Assembly (NCBI GenBank): GCA_905221615.1
Contig: CAJNDT010006156.1
Coordinates: forward strand, 310,001-374,000
Direction: 5' to 3'
DNA: 64,000 nt
Source of the DNA: Symbiodinium sp. CCMP2592
Lineage: Eukaryota; Sar; Dinophyceae; Suessiales; Symbiodiniaceae
Part shown: positions 22,699 through 35,799 of the stretch, in pieces
Layout of the letters: every line of letters starts with the position of its first letter
Position numbering within the stretch: the first letter of the stretch is position 1
Notes under the pieces: model-generated
What the model was told of the DNA's origin: nothing
Database searches by the model: none
Seen by the model: the letters and a program-made list of their open reading frames with translations, nothing else
Translations under genes and position numbers: made by a program

Positions 22699-22760
22699 AG
22701 AGAGAGATATATATATATATATGTTTATTTATTTATTCAACTCTGTATATGTGCACGTAC
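22699..22760. repeat. AG/TA/TTTA simple repeat after the LINE
   Basis: GAGAGAGATATATATATATA then TTTATTTATTTATTC. It could mark the LINE 3' tail region or the original target. Confidence 0.7.
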
Positions 22761-22962
22761 ATATTATGTATGTCCGTAGTCGCCCTACTTCCTCAAAGCC
22801 CTGAAGATGTGAAGAAATCCGCGGAAGCACTTCTAGCTGGATTCTCCAACCAGGACTTTGAGTGCTTACCCGCTCTGTAAAAACAGAAAGCACAACCAGT
22901 TTTAAGCCCTGTGCTGTCACTGTTATGTTGTTGTCATCATGATGCCCCTTACTATCTGATCA

Positions 22963-23111
22963 TGAATGCTCCTTCCCTCAGTTCAAAACCTCTGAAGCCC
23001 TACGCCCTCGTTCCAAAGCAATGGCACGAATCTGAGGTCGGTTACCCGGCAGGCTCCGTGCTGGAAGTCTGGTTTGATCCCGGCGCGGGCAACCTGAGCC
23101 CGTTAGTTTGA
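22963..23111 (+). CDS. Unrecognised short ORF downstream of the LINE
   Basis: From ATG at 22963 the frame reads MNAPSLSSKPLKPYALVPKQ and then YPAGSVLEVWFDPGAGNLSP, ending at TGA 23109. The composition is protein-like, but there is no known motif. It may belong to sequence that was present before the LINE inserted. Confidence 0.15.
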
Positions 23112-23999
23112 CAACCCGTTGTGGTCATTTTGGCTATCGACGAGACTAACAGCAGTAGCAACAGCGTCAGTGTGCTCGTTTCGATGTTTGCAAGTCTTGT
23201 TATTTCCCAACTTGAACCCTTAAACCTGGGTTGCAACACCCTGCTATTCGGGCCCTACAACTTTTTAACAAAAATCATGGAACCCTTCACCTTTACTGTA
23301 TCACCTAGATAGGCACATGCGGTTGTTGTTGGACTCCGCAGACGCCCACGTCGTTGTCATGGGGGCAGAAAGCCTGGCTTTCGCAGCTCCTGCCTGGTGT
23401 TCAGCGTGTAATCAGGGGTTAGAAAAAGAAAACTCCCAGTTTGAAGGTGATTAGGAAATTGTAGAGATCCCAGCCTGACCCCACCAGCCCCTAAACCCAT
23501 AAACTCTCAATCCCAAGTTTCTCCCAGCCGTTGGCATCGAATAGAAGTCGTAACGCAGGGCTTTGACACTGTCGCCGTTTGACCAAGTTCTGTGGGTCTA
23601 GGACGGTCGAGGCATGAGTAATGTGGTCTGTCAAGCAGGGATGCCACGAACCTTTGACCGGCCTTGAAAGCCTTGACCATGAGTGGAATGCCGCATGGAT
23701 TCGGAGGTCTATGGACTCAGGTTTGTGTTTGCAAAAGCCGGGCACTGGATTGACCGGAGAAGCGACAGACTGTCCCATGTACAGGATGTGGAAGCACAAG
23801 CAGAAAAATGGGACCTTCAGTCACTCGTGCATTTCAGCATTCTGCGGCTATGTCGCATGATGAGACATGAACCTCTTTGGCAAGCCAACTGCGGCACATA
23901 AGCACGCAGTTGCTGCATCTCATAATCTAGCATGTCCCAGACATACACTCCAAGTATCCTTCTGGTCCGTTGCATGCCGTGTCTGTGTTACACTTGGGC

Positions 24000-24160
24000 A
24001 TATGTTGCAGTGTAATGTCAGTGCGTATGTATGCACGCATGTATGCATGCATGTAGGCAGCTTCCCATATACACATATGATTTTTTATATATGTAAGTAA
24101 GTACGTCTGCATGCCTGCCTGCCTGTCTGTCTGCCTGCCTGTATGTATGTACATATGCAC
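24000..24160. repeat. TGCATGTATG / CTGC repeat zone
   Basis: ATGTATGCACGCATGTATGC and CTGCCTGCCTGTCTGTCTGC runs. Confidence 0.75.
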
Positions 24161-24496
24161 AAGTTCCTGCTTCCGTACGAGGTGACGAGGAAAGCGACGA
24201 CTCCGCCAGGCTCGGCAGCAGTTAGGACTACCGCTCCATAAGGAGAGGCCCAGAGCAGGTTTGGCTATTGTTTCGAAGCAGGTCATTGGTTAGTGTAGTT
24301 CTTTCGGTTCATAAACCCCTCTCCTCTAATCAGGAGAAAACGGATCCCAACGTAAGAACCGGGTTGTGGTGATCTGGGGTCTACATTACCTGTCATGTTC
24401 GCACTTCTTGGTTTGCGATTTCGTTCAGAGGGTTGCAGGTTTTACGGAACACCACAACCTTCTTCATACCCATATCCAAGAGTTCTAGATTGGGGT

Positions 24497-24525
<29 letters not shown>
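24497..24525. repeat. TA array
   Basis: About 14 TA units. Confidence 0.9.
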
Positions 24526-24527
<2 letters not shown>

Positions 24528-26916
24528 CCTTGTATCTTCCAGCACTGAAGCCATGGTGTTGAGTTCCTATGCAGTCCAAACTGCATTGATGTCGGGCCAA
24601 GAAACTGCCTCATCAACTTGCCTCGCCTGAAATGTCAGAGAGTGAGAGCACCGAAATCCGAAGCGCCGAACACCCTCAACATTTACAAAACTCAAAACCC
24701 TCAACCCCTTGACATATGCGATAATCACAGCAGCAAAGAGGCTTGCGAAAGCCTTAGGTCCGTGTGCCTGCAATGGAGGCTTTAGGGGCCTCAGGCAAGC
24801 TCCGGGTGTACCTCCAAAACCGGTTTAGGGTACTTGGGTCTTTGGGATCTCACGGCCTTGGGCGCCCTTTGTGGACGTTGTTCTAACGGGGTTGGTTCCA
24901 CTATCGTCCCGTGTTCGAGAAGCAGTGCGAAGCGACAACAGGTCGCAATCCTGCCTTATGCTTTGCGGAGCCTGCTTTCGGGGTTTGGAGTTTTGGAGTT
25001 TAGCAGTCTGTTGATCTGTGGATGTCTGTTGTCATGGGGATTCCGGCTTACGGGCTTGGGTTTGGGGTTTAGGGCTAAACGTCCAGGAGTTTGCAGTTTG
25101 GGGTTTGGCCACATAATGCAGGCCCATCATCGGCAGTGAGAGGGAAGAGCTTCTGACGCGATGACAAAATTGTCAATCGCATGAAACAGGCTGGAGGGCT
25201 CATTGCTTTCCCAGTCCCGTTTCAAAAGCTTGCAAGGTGCGCACTCTCGCTGGAAGACACAGGTCAGAGGTCTGCCTCTGAAATTCACATGCAGGAGCCT
25301 GGGGCAGATGACATGTGGACGCCTGTGTGCATTAGGGCTCACAGGGCCTGTCGGGGCATCACCCCCGGAAGCCCCTTGTTGGGGAGAGATGTATCCCATA
25401 GGTCTTGTAATAAGATTTCAAGTACGTGAGAGTAAAGGCTTCCTGTGCCGAAACCCGTATTGTTTAGCCAGAGTGGTCAAGCCGACGCAAAACCCGGGGT
25501 CCCGGTCCTTGTCAATGAATGCCTCATGCTGGAGCAATGGCTATCCTTGGACGGAAGGCTTCTCGTGCCAGGAGCTGATGGGCTGCGATTTCGGGTTCAT
25601 TTTGTCTACGGGGCTGGGAATGAGCGAGCAGGCAGGCACCCCCGGGGTGCACTAGCTGGCTGCACTTCCTTTCAATGAAGGACCTCTTGTTGCCTGCCTA
25701 GTAGGCCTGCACTGTTCTAACAACTCGGATGAAGAAAACAGGACAGCCTGTGCCGCAAACCCCAATTGCTGAGTCAGACGAGGCTGCACATTCTTATCTG
25801 TCACGGGCCTTCCGAGACTGCCTGCACCCAGCATGCTAGGTTTTGAAGGACTGAAAGCGTTTGTAGTCATTATTTGCATCACTCCATCCTCCGATCCGCT
25901 CTGTGAGTGGCGTTTGCAGTATCCGAGCTTGGACCCCTAAAGCCCTGAACCCCGTTTTTGCAGGAGCCAGACAGGTCCTGCTGTAGCATCCTGGCAGACT
26001 TCTGTGGGTGCAAGCTCTAAGGCTCTGGGCTTTTAGCTTGGGTTTAGGGTTTACGGTTTGGGGGTGCGGGGCTCAGGGCACCAGGGATTTTTCATATTGA
26101 ATATTGGGCTCAGGCTTCTGTTTCCGCGAGCTCGTCTGAGAGCTCTTGATGCCAGCTTAAAGGTAGCCTTGAAGGGCTCTGCACTAGGTTACTAGGGTTT
26201 TGAGCTTCGGGTTTAGGGATATTCAGGGTATAGGGCTTGCAGCGATGCAATCGAGATTGGGGTTGCAGAAGCCGGTTTCTGCAGCTTCAGATAAATCAAA
26301 GCGAGTGCATCTTGCGTTAAGTTCAGCAGAGGGTTTCAGGCAGTTTGCGGCTTAGATTTCCGGGTTTCAAGATCCCTCTTTCATTTCTTTCAGACAAGAA
26401 ATTGACAGGGAACAAGCATGAAACGCTGTAGTACCAGACGCCTACAGCCATCAAGCCGTCAAGAGCCTAAGCCCTAATCTGCCGCCGTGAAACCCAAAAG
26501 GTCCAGGGTTGGGGTTTAAAAGTTCAGCATGGTTCAGCTGGACCTCATTCAGCACGTCTCTTTCGCCTGCCAGCATATTCCAACCGCGAAGCCCTACAGT
26601 GAGAGTGATTACCTGGAATTGAACAGCTTGACAAAAAACCCGCAAAAGGCGAGTTTGAGAGATAATATCAGAAAATACGATGGTGGAAGAGGAACCGCTG
26701 AAAGAACCCCCCAATTGTCTGAAACCCTCCCATATCAGCTTTTGGCGAAACGTACTAAGGATCATGGCCGCAGCTGGGAAGGAAGATGGCCTTGTGAGAT
26801 ATGGGAGTTACCGTAATGTCAGGGTTCCCTTTCAGAGGTCTTTTGACTTAGGATCCTACTGGTTCTGTTTGACATTATTGCGCGACTCCTGATCTTCGAT
26901 AACTTCTGCACTCAAA

Positions 26917-27014
26917 TCCCAAAGGGTTGAAGTATATATCATTATGGTATTTACTTATAGGGTATTTTGGGGGGTCGAAGTATATACCATAATGATACTT
27001 GGACCCTTTGGGAA
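26917..27014. mobile_element. Hairpin element E (98 bp)
   Basis: Left arm TCCCAAAGGGTTGAAGTATA and CATTATGGTA; right arm TACCATAATGATACTTGGAC and CCTTTGGGAA. Near-perfect 30-bp inverted repeats with a 30-bp loop. Confidence 0.78.
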
Positions 27015-27239
27015 TTGTTGGGTTTTCAGTAAGTATGAGAATGCGTGATTGTGTGTGCCATAGTGGTTGGCTCTCTTCTCAATCCTAAAGGCACAAAAAT
27101 CCCCCGGGGCGTACAAAGTTGCGTTGTCAAGTTCGCGGCTGCGGTGCTGTGCACGAGTTTGTTCATGTTCCTTGCAGATGCCACTTGGGCTTAGCAGCCC
27201 TTAAGCTTTACTACTATATTACATTTAAATATGTGCATA

Positions 27240-27242
<3 letters not shown>

Positions 27243-27289
<47 letters not shown>

Positions 27290-27326
27290 TATTTATGTTA
27301 TATTGTTAAATATATATTACATTATA
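27243..27326. repeat. TA array with AT-rich tail
   Basis: About 22 TA units then AT-rich DNA. Confidence 0.9.
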
Positions 27327-28044
27327 TGGTTCCACGATATACTATTCTATATCAGCGTTCGCATTTGGGCTCCAAGGCCCACTTGGCTGGACTTTAATTG
27401 GGAGGTTGGGCTTTCTGGGGTGTTTAGGGTGTAGGGGTCACTGGAAACTGGACATGTGCTTAGGGTTTATGGCTTACTGGCCAGGTCTTCAGTATTGGGC
27501 TCTTATTTCGAGTTCAGTGAACTGTGTGGCTGGCTTTGAGGTTTCAGCTTCGATCTGGAATGCCATAGATCCTGCCGGCATTTCTCAGTCGCATATGACC
27601 GAACCGACGTAAATACATGCCCTGCTGAGCACAATGCTGGAAGCTGGACACGAGCTTAGGCAACGTAGAATCTTAGTAACCGATTGCTTAGGCTTAGATC
27701 TTCGCTTCAAGGGAGTTCTCGGCTTCTTGATGGGCAGAAGGGCACCCTGTGCTCCAAGCACTGTTCCAGCAACCTACATGCAAGTCTCGTCCAAGGTACG
27801 TAGAAGAGCTGCAAGTCGAGTCCGACCTTGCGAATGCCTCAGAGCTTTTTTCGAATGGAAGATGCCGACCACCTCACACCCTAAACCCTAAACCCCAGGG
27901 CGTGCTTGGCAGCGGGGCCACCAGTGGCGATGATCTGGCTTTGCCTGTCGTGCCTCCGGCAATCGCACACCTTTCGAACAGGCCTGCGTTCCTTTAGGGG
28001 TTTCGGGGTTAAGGGGTTCATGCTCAGGAGTTCGGGGTTCTTCT

Positions 28045-28125
28045 TAGGGGCTCAGTAGGTATATTGGTATCTGTATCAGCCTATGTTCTATTTATATTAA
28101 CCTTTGTTGGATACCTGAGCCCCTA
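28045..28125. mobile_element. Hairpin element F (81 bp, TA ends)
   Basis: Ends TAGGGGCTCAGTAGGTAT and ATACCTGAGCCCCTA. The end TAGGGGC is shared with family B but the interior differs. Confidence 0.65.
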
Positions 28126-29129
28126 AGCCTTTGATTTGAGGGTATTGCTTTGGGGTCAGGGCTGCCGACATGCAAGTTCATGCTTCTGGGACTTATGCTT
28201 CCCCTTACATCTCAATCCCCTCAACTCTGAACCCCGCGGGGAACACACCCAGCCTCGCATGAGGGATGCCTGTCTGCACGAGGCTCGAGTAAACGTCTGA
28301 GCTCCGAAACCTCAGCCCTTAATTAAACTTCAAGACCCTAAGCTGCAAGAGGTCTGGGCCTTCAACCCTAACACCCCTAATGGCCTCCAAACTTCTAAAT
28401 CCTAAGCCACAAGCGCCAGGCCATGAAAACTAGAACTGTCAGCTTGGCGCCGCGAACGACCTGGAAGTCATGGGGCGGAACAGAGTACTTACGCAAAAGT
28501 TTTAGCAAACATAGCAAACCAGAGGTCTGCTGGGGAAGCATGTGACTGCGAGAGTTTAGGATGAGGAGTCATGTCCCCCAAATGCTACGGCCACGGTGCA
28601 GTTCAAAAGAGGCGAGCAGGGGCAGCAACAACAACACCACAGTCACAATACGAATTGCGATAGGAACAATGATAGTGGGGAGTGCTTACGCTTCTTCAGA
28701 TAATTCAGGCGAGAAGACATGAAATGGCCGTTTCCCTCGGCTTCGGAGCTGGCTACTGCTCGGCTTGGTCGCTCATAGATCGGCTTTTTTGTTTTGGACG
28801 TGACTCTGCAACGACTCCTCCCCACACTACCCTCATAAAGCTCGAAACCTGCGAGCATTACACAAGCTTGAAGTCCTCAGCAACAATCAACCGGCAGACC
28901 CGGACCCGGATGTAAGACGGGCTCCAGAGCTTGCCAAGGATCTGAGCTTACCTATTTATTGGAGAAACACGACCCCCCTGACAAAAGCAAGTTTCTGAAT
29001 GCGGAGGCGAGGCGGCGTTTCAGCTGAGCCCGCGGGTGCCAACAATGTTCGTACTTCGGCAAGTTTGTTCATTCAGACACATTGGCGCATTCGTCGTCGC
29101 CGTTTATCTGCTGTTGTTTCCAAGAGTGA

Positions 29130-29364
29130 GTGCTGGCAACAATGGTAGAAGTAGTGGTCGTCGTCGTGGTCGTGGCTGCGGCCCTGATAGTAGTAATAGT
29201 CGTCGTAACGGTAGTGGTAGTCAGCAACGGTGGCAGTAGTAGCAGCATAAGCAGAACAAGCACAAGTGGTAGCATGGTAGCAGTTGCAGCCGCAGTCGCC
29301 CTCGCAGTTGCAGCAGCAGTTGCCGAGCCGCAGACATCACCGCAGCTAGTAGTACAATTAGTAC

Positions 29365-29441
<77 letters not shown>

Positions 29442-29495
29442 AAGTAGAACTAGTAGTACTAGTAGTACTAGTAGTACTAGTAGTACTAGTAGTAC

Positions 29496-29529
<34 letters not shown>

Positions 29530-29600
29530 TGTTGTTGTTGTAGTAGTTGTAGTACTAGTAGTAGTGGTGTAGCAGCAGTAGCAAGCGTCGGTAGCACCAC
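29130..29600 (+). repeat. GTA/GTC then AGT trinucleotide arrays
   Basis: Degenerate GTNGTN repeats to 29345, then (AGT)n from about 29365 to 29560 with five AGTACT(AGT) higher-order units at 29452-29500. Confidence 0.9.
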
Positions 29601-31230
29601 CAGAACCGCAACCTTCGGCACATGTGCGCCACCATCACGAGAACTGCCGCCACCATCATTGCCATGGCCATCTCCAGTGCCACGGAAAACGCCATCTGTG
29701 CAGGTCTCATGCAGTTCAATTCGTATTCAGCAGACGGCCGGGCAATTCAAGCTCGGGCTCCGGTCTAAAAGCGGGGCAGAATGAAAGACTGTTGCGGAAT
29801 ACTGCTGAGAGCTGCAGGCCGAAGACGTGCGAGAGTCAAGCAAGATTTCACAAAACTATTCCTGGTGGACCTGCCTGACTTGCCATCATGGCTGGGGCTT
29901 CCTGCAGCTCCCCCACACCCCGAACTGAAATCCAAGCTTCAGGAATCTCGAGTCCGAATCTGCGAAGCCCCAAACCAACAGTGCTGAGGTTGGGCCGAGT
30001 GGACCGCACCTTTCTACAGAAAGTCGGAGGAACATCGCATCAAGCTTCTTTGTGCAGTGAGGATCCTTGCACGCACTGACTAGAATAAGATAGAACAAGG
30101 TTTTGGGGGGTATATTATACTCATGTTCGAAGGACACTATTGATCATTGCAGTTCTTGGCTTGAGCTCGCCGTTGAAAGCTTTGGCTACGTTGCCCGACA
30201 CGTTTAAGAGCTAGCGCAGATTGACTCTTGGAACCCGGTGCTGTGCGAAGGCTCCAGGACAAAACTGCATTCTACTGCGAAGTGTTGAACCCTTAACCTG
30301 AGGCCAAAACTGCAAGCCAGAGCGTCAAGAAACGAAGCTGTGCACCAAAGAAGTCTTCTGACTGAAGCCTTGCGGTCTCCTACCAGGAGTTCGTGGAATC
30401 AGACGTTTGTATTGGTATTCAGGTTGTTCACACGCTTATAACATCTCAACAGTATATGCTCGAAGCTGCGCGGCCCGTCGAACTGTGGCAAACACAGAGC
30501 TTACGGAGCGCTTACACCCTAAACCCCTCCAAGAGCCGAGGACCTGTCCCATTTTCCAGGGTGTGGAGGAGCGAGCCAGCTGACTGCAACTAACCAAGTG
30601 GCCGGCTGGGCCTTTAAGTTTTGTTGTGGGCCGCTGATACAGATAGTGCCGGTCGTCAAGATTTCTGTAGCACCTCAAGCCTGCAATCTGCACCCGATCC
30701 AGACATTCTTTTGAGTATGTGGGTTGCTGCTAGCTTGAGCCTTACACTCCGGGCTCAAGTCATGGAGGAGCCCAGAGAGCAGAGAGCGAGCCGAAAGTTT
30801 GCATTCCCTTTGCAGAACGTTTTGTTTAGGGTTGAGGGCTTCAGCGTTTTAAGGTCCAGGATTTTAGGGTTGAGGGGTTCAGGGTGGGCGGTTTAGTGGA
30901 GCCGGTGCGGAACTCTGGCACTTTGCATTCTGGCTGGATGCCTGGGCCAAGCTTTGCACCTTCCGACTCGAGAAGGCAAGTTCCCTAAAGCCATCTATCA
31001 CAGTTTACGCTCACAACTGCGTTAATACATGATATGGTTAAGCGCTGCAGTGAGAAGGCACGTAAGTGCTAAAAGTTTAGTAGGAAGGCTCTGCAGATCG
31101 TGGAGCATGCTGCCTACAGCCATGCTGAGGACTTGCACACCATAGTGGATGCCATCGAGGTCGTTAGTGCCCCGGCACTCGTTTTCAGGAGCCTTATGGT
31201 TGCTTTCCGAGGCCTTAAGGCAAAAGCCAG

Positions 31231-31307
31231 AAAGTTGGAATATGATGTTCCTAACCCTTCTGTGGTAAATTATAGGGTATCCTACCATGAAACCATATTC
31301 CAACTTC
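31231..31307. mobile_element. Hairpin element G (77 bp)
   Basis: Left arm AAAGTTGGAATATGATG, right arm CCATATTCCAACTTC, with a GGTA/TACC inner pair. Single copy. Confidence 0.6.
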
Positions 31308-32571
31308 CTGGAGCTCCCTGTAAAACAGTTGGAGCTTGGATAGAGACAGAGACAGTCTACTGTAGCAAAGTTGTTGGGGTTATAGGGGCGACACAGGGAC
31401 ATTGCAAGTGCTCTCCGACCTTCGTAGTAAAGGGCCCGGTATTCAGATTTCGAAAATCTAAACCGGATGAAGATGCGAGCACCCCCCTGACCAACCAGTT
31501 TCTGCCGGAATATTTCTTCTGAAGACTTGCGGCATAAACGTTTGTCAGTGCCGCCACTGTCACTGCTTCGCTATTGCTTTGTCGTGGCTTGATGGTGCTG
31601 CTACTGCTGGAGCCAGCTCCCTCCCGAAGGTGTGCTGCAGCAAACAGTTCACGTGCTGCCGCTTCTAGTCCCAAGAAAACACGCCAGACTTTAAGATCAG
31701 GAGTGTACCTTTAAACAATGGCCTTGGGCTCTCTGAGTCTTGATCGCCGTAAGAGTCGGTCCTGGTTTCCGAGGGCTATGTTCACTGATCCGAGGCTTCC
31801 AGCCTCGCGATACCATCTACACCAAAGGTGAGTATGGTAGGCACAGCTGAGTTTTAGAGTTTCGGGCTCCAGAGTTCGGAATCTTCAGTCTCAGGCCTTA
31901 ACGCACTTTTTAGGGTCGGCACTCGATGCCCGAGTCAAGTCGTTGAACGGGTGTTGGAGGCGGTGGAAGTGGGTGCAGGTCACTTCCTTGAGGTGTTTGT
32001 GCCTGTTTTCTCAGCGGCAAAGCCCCACTGCCAGCGACAAGGAGGCCCAACGAGGCGACAGAGTCTCCTAGCGACAGTCATGGGTTTTAAGAACCCCCGC
32101 CACCATATTCAAGTCCTCTGCTTAGCAAGCTTCCCAGAAATTGGAAAACCCATTCATTCAGCCCTGCCTTTGAGAGGAATCCGAGCTTAAACCATGACGT
32201 AATTAGCACAGTTGCAGGATGTGTGAGTTTGCGAGAACACCCAAGCATGGTTATAAGCACCACCCTATAAAGGCACACCGAATTTTTAAGGGCCTCGGTA
32301 TGATACAGGCTGTGGGTTGGGCGCGGAGTTGCATCGCTTGCCTCACGATTCAAGGGGTATTTCAGGACAAAAGGGATTGGTTGTAACAGATGATGTGTAT
32401 GGTTTAGAAGTAGCCTGGTTTGGAGGTTTCAGGTTTATGCTTTCGCTTTTTGTTTTGAACAACTCGGGAAAATCGTCGCAGCAGCAACAAGTTATCACAT
32501 AGATTTACCCCCACAAGCCCTTTCCTAACGATACAGGTCCCCACCTTGGACTGGAGGGCCCCTGTTGCCTA

Positions 32572-32650
32572 GTAGCTAACCTTTAACCTTTTTTTCGGGT
32601 AGTATAGTCACTATGTAATCCCTATATAAAAAAAAGGTTAACTTTTAGTT
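32572..32650. mobile_element. Hairpin element H (imperfect, about 79 bp)
   Basis: AGCTAACCTTTAACCTTTTT faces AAAAAGGTTAACTTTTAGTT across an AT-rich loop. The T/A runs make the match less specific. Confidence 0.45.
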
Positions 32651-32984
32651 CCCCATGATACCCGACAAGTAGGGTTGTGTGTCCGTCAGAAGTGGCTTCG
32701 TCCTCATCTCGGGGCAAGTCATAGCTGAAGCGGAGGACGTTGATCAGAGCGACAACATTTTCAGGCCGGGCTGGCAGCTTTTAAAGTGTTCTTTCTGAAC
32801 AAGAAACCCGGGACAACAACGACAGCTTCCACGTCTCATGTTTCTTCTGCCGCTTCTAGTTATTCTAGTTCTGCATCTACTTCTAGTGTTTCTTCCATTC
32901 GAACTCTTTTTCTTCCACTTCTTCTACACATACTTCTTTACCTCTTACGACTCCTGCTGCCTACCGCCACTACGACGGCGACGA

Positions 32985-33015
32985 CGACTACTACTACTGC
33001 TACTACTATTACCAC

Positions 33016-33082
<67 letters not shown>

Positions 33083-33200
33083 GACTACTACTACTACTAC
33101 TACTAGTGCTACTGCTGCTGCTGCTGCTACTACTACTACTACTACTACTGCTACTACTACTACTACTACTACTGCCACTGCTACTGCCACTGCTACTACG

Positions 33201-33246
<46 letters not shown>

Positions 33247-33420
33247 CTACTACGACTACTACAATACTGCTATACTACGACTACTACTACTACTGCTACT
33301 ACTACTACTACTACGACTACTCACCACCACCACCATCACCACCACCAGCACCACCACCAATACCACCACCACTGCACACACTCCGCACAAAGCACTGTGA
33401 ATGCTCAAGAGGTACTGCGT
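32985..33420 (+). repeat. ACT then CAC trinucleotide arrays
   Basis: ACT runs with GCT and GCC interruptions, changing to CAC/CAT at 33322-33375. Confidence 0.93.
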
Positions 33421-35553
33421 ACGTCAATCAACAACTACGGCTGCTGCTGCAGCTGCTGCTGTTGTTACGTCATTGAACTACTGCGCAACTACAAACAAGT
33501 ACTTTCGTGCACGACTGGTTTGTGCACGATTGCGCCGGCTTTTGCGTGGGCTTGTGACTTACATGTTGATGTATAGTCAGATTTTGGGTTCATGGCGGGC
33601 ATTTTTGACCCACAGCAACTTACGCTAAGGTGCCACAAGTTTTGCAACCCGTATCCACACCAAAATAAGCGGAGGCTCCAGGATTCCTTGCAAAAGCAGC
33701 CACATAGACACCTAGATGTCGATTGCCCTGGCCCAAACTATCAACCGAGAGACTTTGAAGCTTGAGTGGCAGAGGAGATCAAAGAGCAGATGGGTGACGA
33801 CGCTAGACTGCCATTTATTCTTTTGTGCTGCTTTGCGGCTAGCTTGAGGTGTTGGAGGCTTTGCTGGCAACCTTCACCTTCGAAGCGTTGTGATCACGCA
33901 GACAAGTGTAGATTGTCGGCTTGTAGGTTGGGTTGAAATCCGTTCGGGCAAGGCACCGCTGTAAAAAAGCAAGTCAAGAATCAAGAGCTTTCACGGCAAA
34001 CGGCTTCATGGTTTTGTGTTCAGCGAGCCCTTCCATTTGACCCTTCGTCTCTCTAGACTAGTGACTAGTTGGCATGCAGTCGGACAGGTTCGCTTGCAAT
34101 TCGTGGCCATGCCATGATTGCTTAAGCTATACGCATGCATTCCATGGGCCACTCGTTCTTCTAAGTAAGCTGCCAGCTCAAGACGTACAGCTTTGGGCCG
34201 CCTGCTTGTAATTAAGGGTTGGAGTAAACAGTACTAGTTACTAGGATTCCCGGATAACCCTATCTTACTTTAGTACGAAATCTCAAACCGTGTTCGAGTT
34301 CTTAAGACTCTACATCAAGAGACAGATGCACGTTCTGTCGTTCTGAGGTTCGAAGAGGGGCAGTTCTTCGGAGAACACACGATGCTGTGGCTTCTCACGC
34401 AGACCCAGCTGTTGGGTGTTGACCATTTTGCACAGGTAAAGTTGCGAAGCAGAATTGGTTTGCTTTGCCAATTCAATCCTGCCTACGTGATGCTTACACG
34501 AAATCCATCCGAAGTGGGACACCCAAGCTCAAAATTTGGAGCATCGAGACCCAATCAGTGGTTGGAATACGCCTTTCAGGGTGAGCTTGCTACCAGGTAC
34601 AGGCGACTTGATGTAAGACAGAAGATGTTCAGTTGATCCCAAGAACCCTAAATTTTGCCCTAAACCCTTTTGAACCAGACATCCGTTCTGTGGGGCCGAA
34701 TCTCTCGATTTCCGCAGTGCCGGACCTATGGCCTGAGCGGGAGCCCGCTTTTCCCGAACCTGCAAATTCCGGTGCTTCTTTGTGGAAGTTCGGGAAGCAT
34801 GGCCCTTATGCATATCGTCATACTTAACTTCATCACCAGCATCCTCATCACCAAATCATGCATACATACATGCATAGATAAATAAATACCATTCACAATA
34901 TGTGCACTGCCAAGAAAGCCGAGCACTCAGGTGGGGCTTCACACGACGGGTGACAATGACAACGTCAGAGGGCTGTGTTGTCGGCAAGCTCCGGCGGGAT
35001 GCGCTTCCTGGCAAGACTTCGAATCTTTGGATTTGCATTCCTGCCTTGTTTACACCCTGAACCCTAAACCCTCAACCCTGTAGGAGGGAAAGAAAACCCT
35101 AAATCCCAAACCGTTACTGCTCCTTCCGTTTATGATACCAGTTACGAATAGAAACATCGTGATATGTTTGTCCGTCATCTTTGGCGGCTGCACACAGGGG
35201 GGAAAGGCTCTGTGTTATAGAAGTGTCAGCCCCTGGAAGCCCGAAATCCTGCGGTTTTGGTTCAAGAAGTAAGGCTCCAGTCAAATTCCGCAGCCTTAAG
35301 GTTTGTGGTGTAGGGCTCGTTATTGCGTGAGATTGCTTCAGGGGTGTGAGATTTTCAGGTCAGACTTCGAAGAGAGGGGGTTTCTGCTAGAAGGCTCGCA
35401 GTCGCTGCGCCGTCTCAGGTACTTCAACATCGTCACTCGCTCTGCGATGCGCACGAGATCTCTGAAGGAGAAGTATTTAAGACAAGCTCCCAGCTTGAAA
35501 TATGCACAAGTTCTAAGTGATCCCTATGGACTTGGGGTCTTGGGGTGGGGTGT

Positions 35554-35554
<1 letters not shown>
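33421..35554. other. No gene seen
   Basis: Unremarkable, with one telomere-like patch at 34640-34670 and another at 35055-35110. A frame at 35303-35530 could be coding (LRYFNIVTRSAMRTRSLKEK) but has no recognised motif. Confidence 0.4.

Positions 35555-35586
<32 letters not shown>
35555..35586 (+). repeat. 32-G homopolymer
   Basis: An uninterrupted run of 32 G, preceded by GGGGTCTTGGGGTGGGG, giving strong G-quadruplex potential. The length may be unreliable in sequencing. Confidence 0.9.
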
Positions 35587-35587
<1 letters not shown>

Positions 35588-35799
35588 GAGTTGTTCTACT
35601 GTTGTGTCACACAACAAAAAAGTCCACAGGCCAAAGGTGGAGTAGGGTCAAGAGTCCTTCAGTTCCAGTCTTACGGTCTTTCCGCTGTACACGCGCAAGC
35701 CTCTTGGTGTTCGTGCGACATGTGCATGAGTTTGAGGCTGTTGTTGACTTGGTCAAACGAGCAAGCTGTGCCCGCCCGACTGGTGCCTCACTGCCATGC

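Larger units (their letters stand above)
23112..26916. other. No gene seen
   Basis: Scattered telomere words (24660-24830, 25030-25100, 26030-26230), two microsatellites, and short frames with no motif. Confidence 0.45.
27327..31230. other. No gene seen outside the listed repeats
   Basis: Telomere words at 27425-27470, 27878-27900, 27990-28050, 28300-28410 and 30830-30890. No frame above about 90 codons looks coding. Confidence 0.45.
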
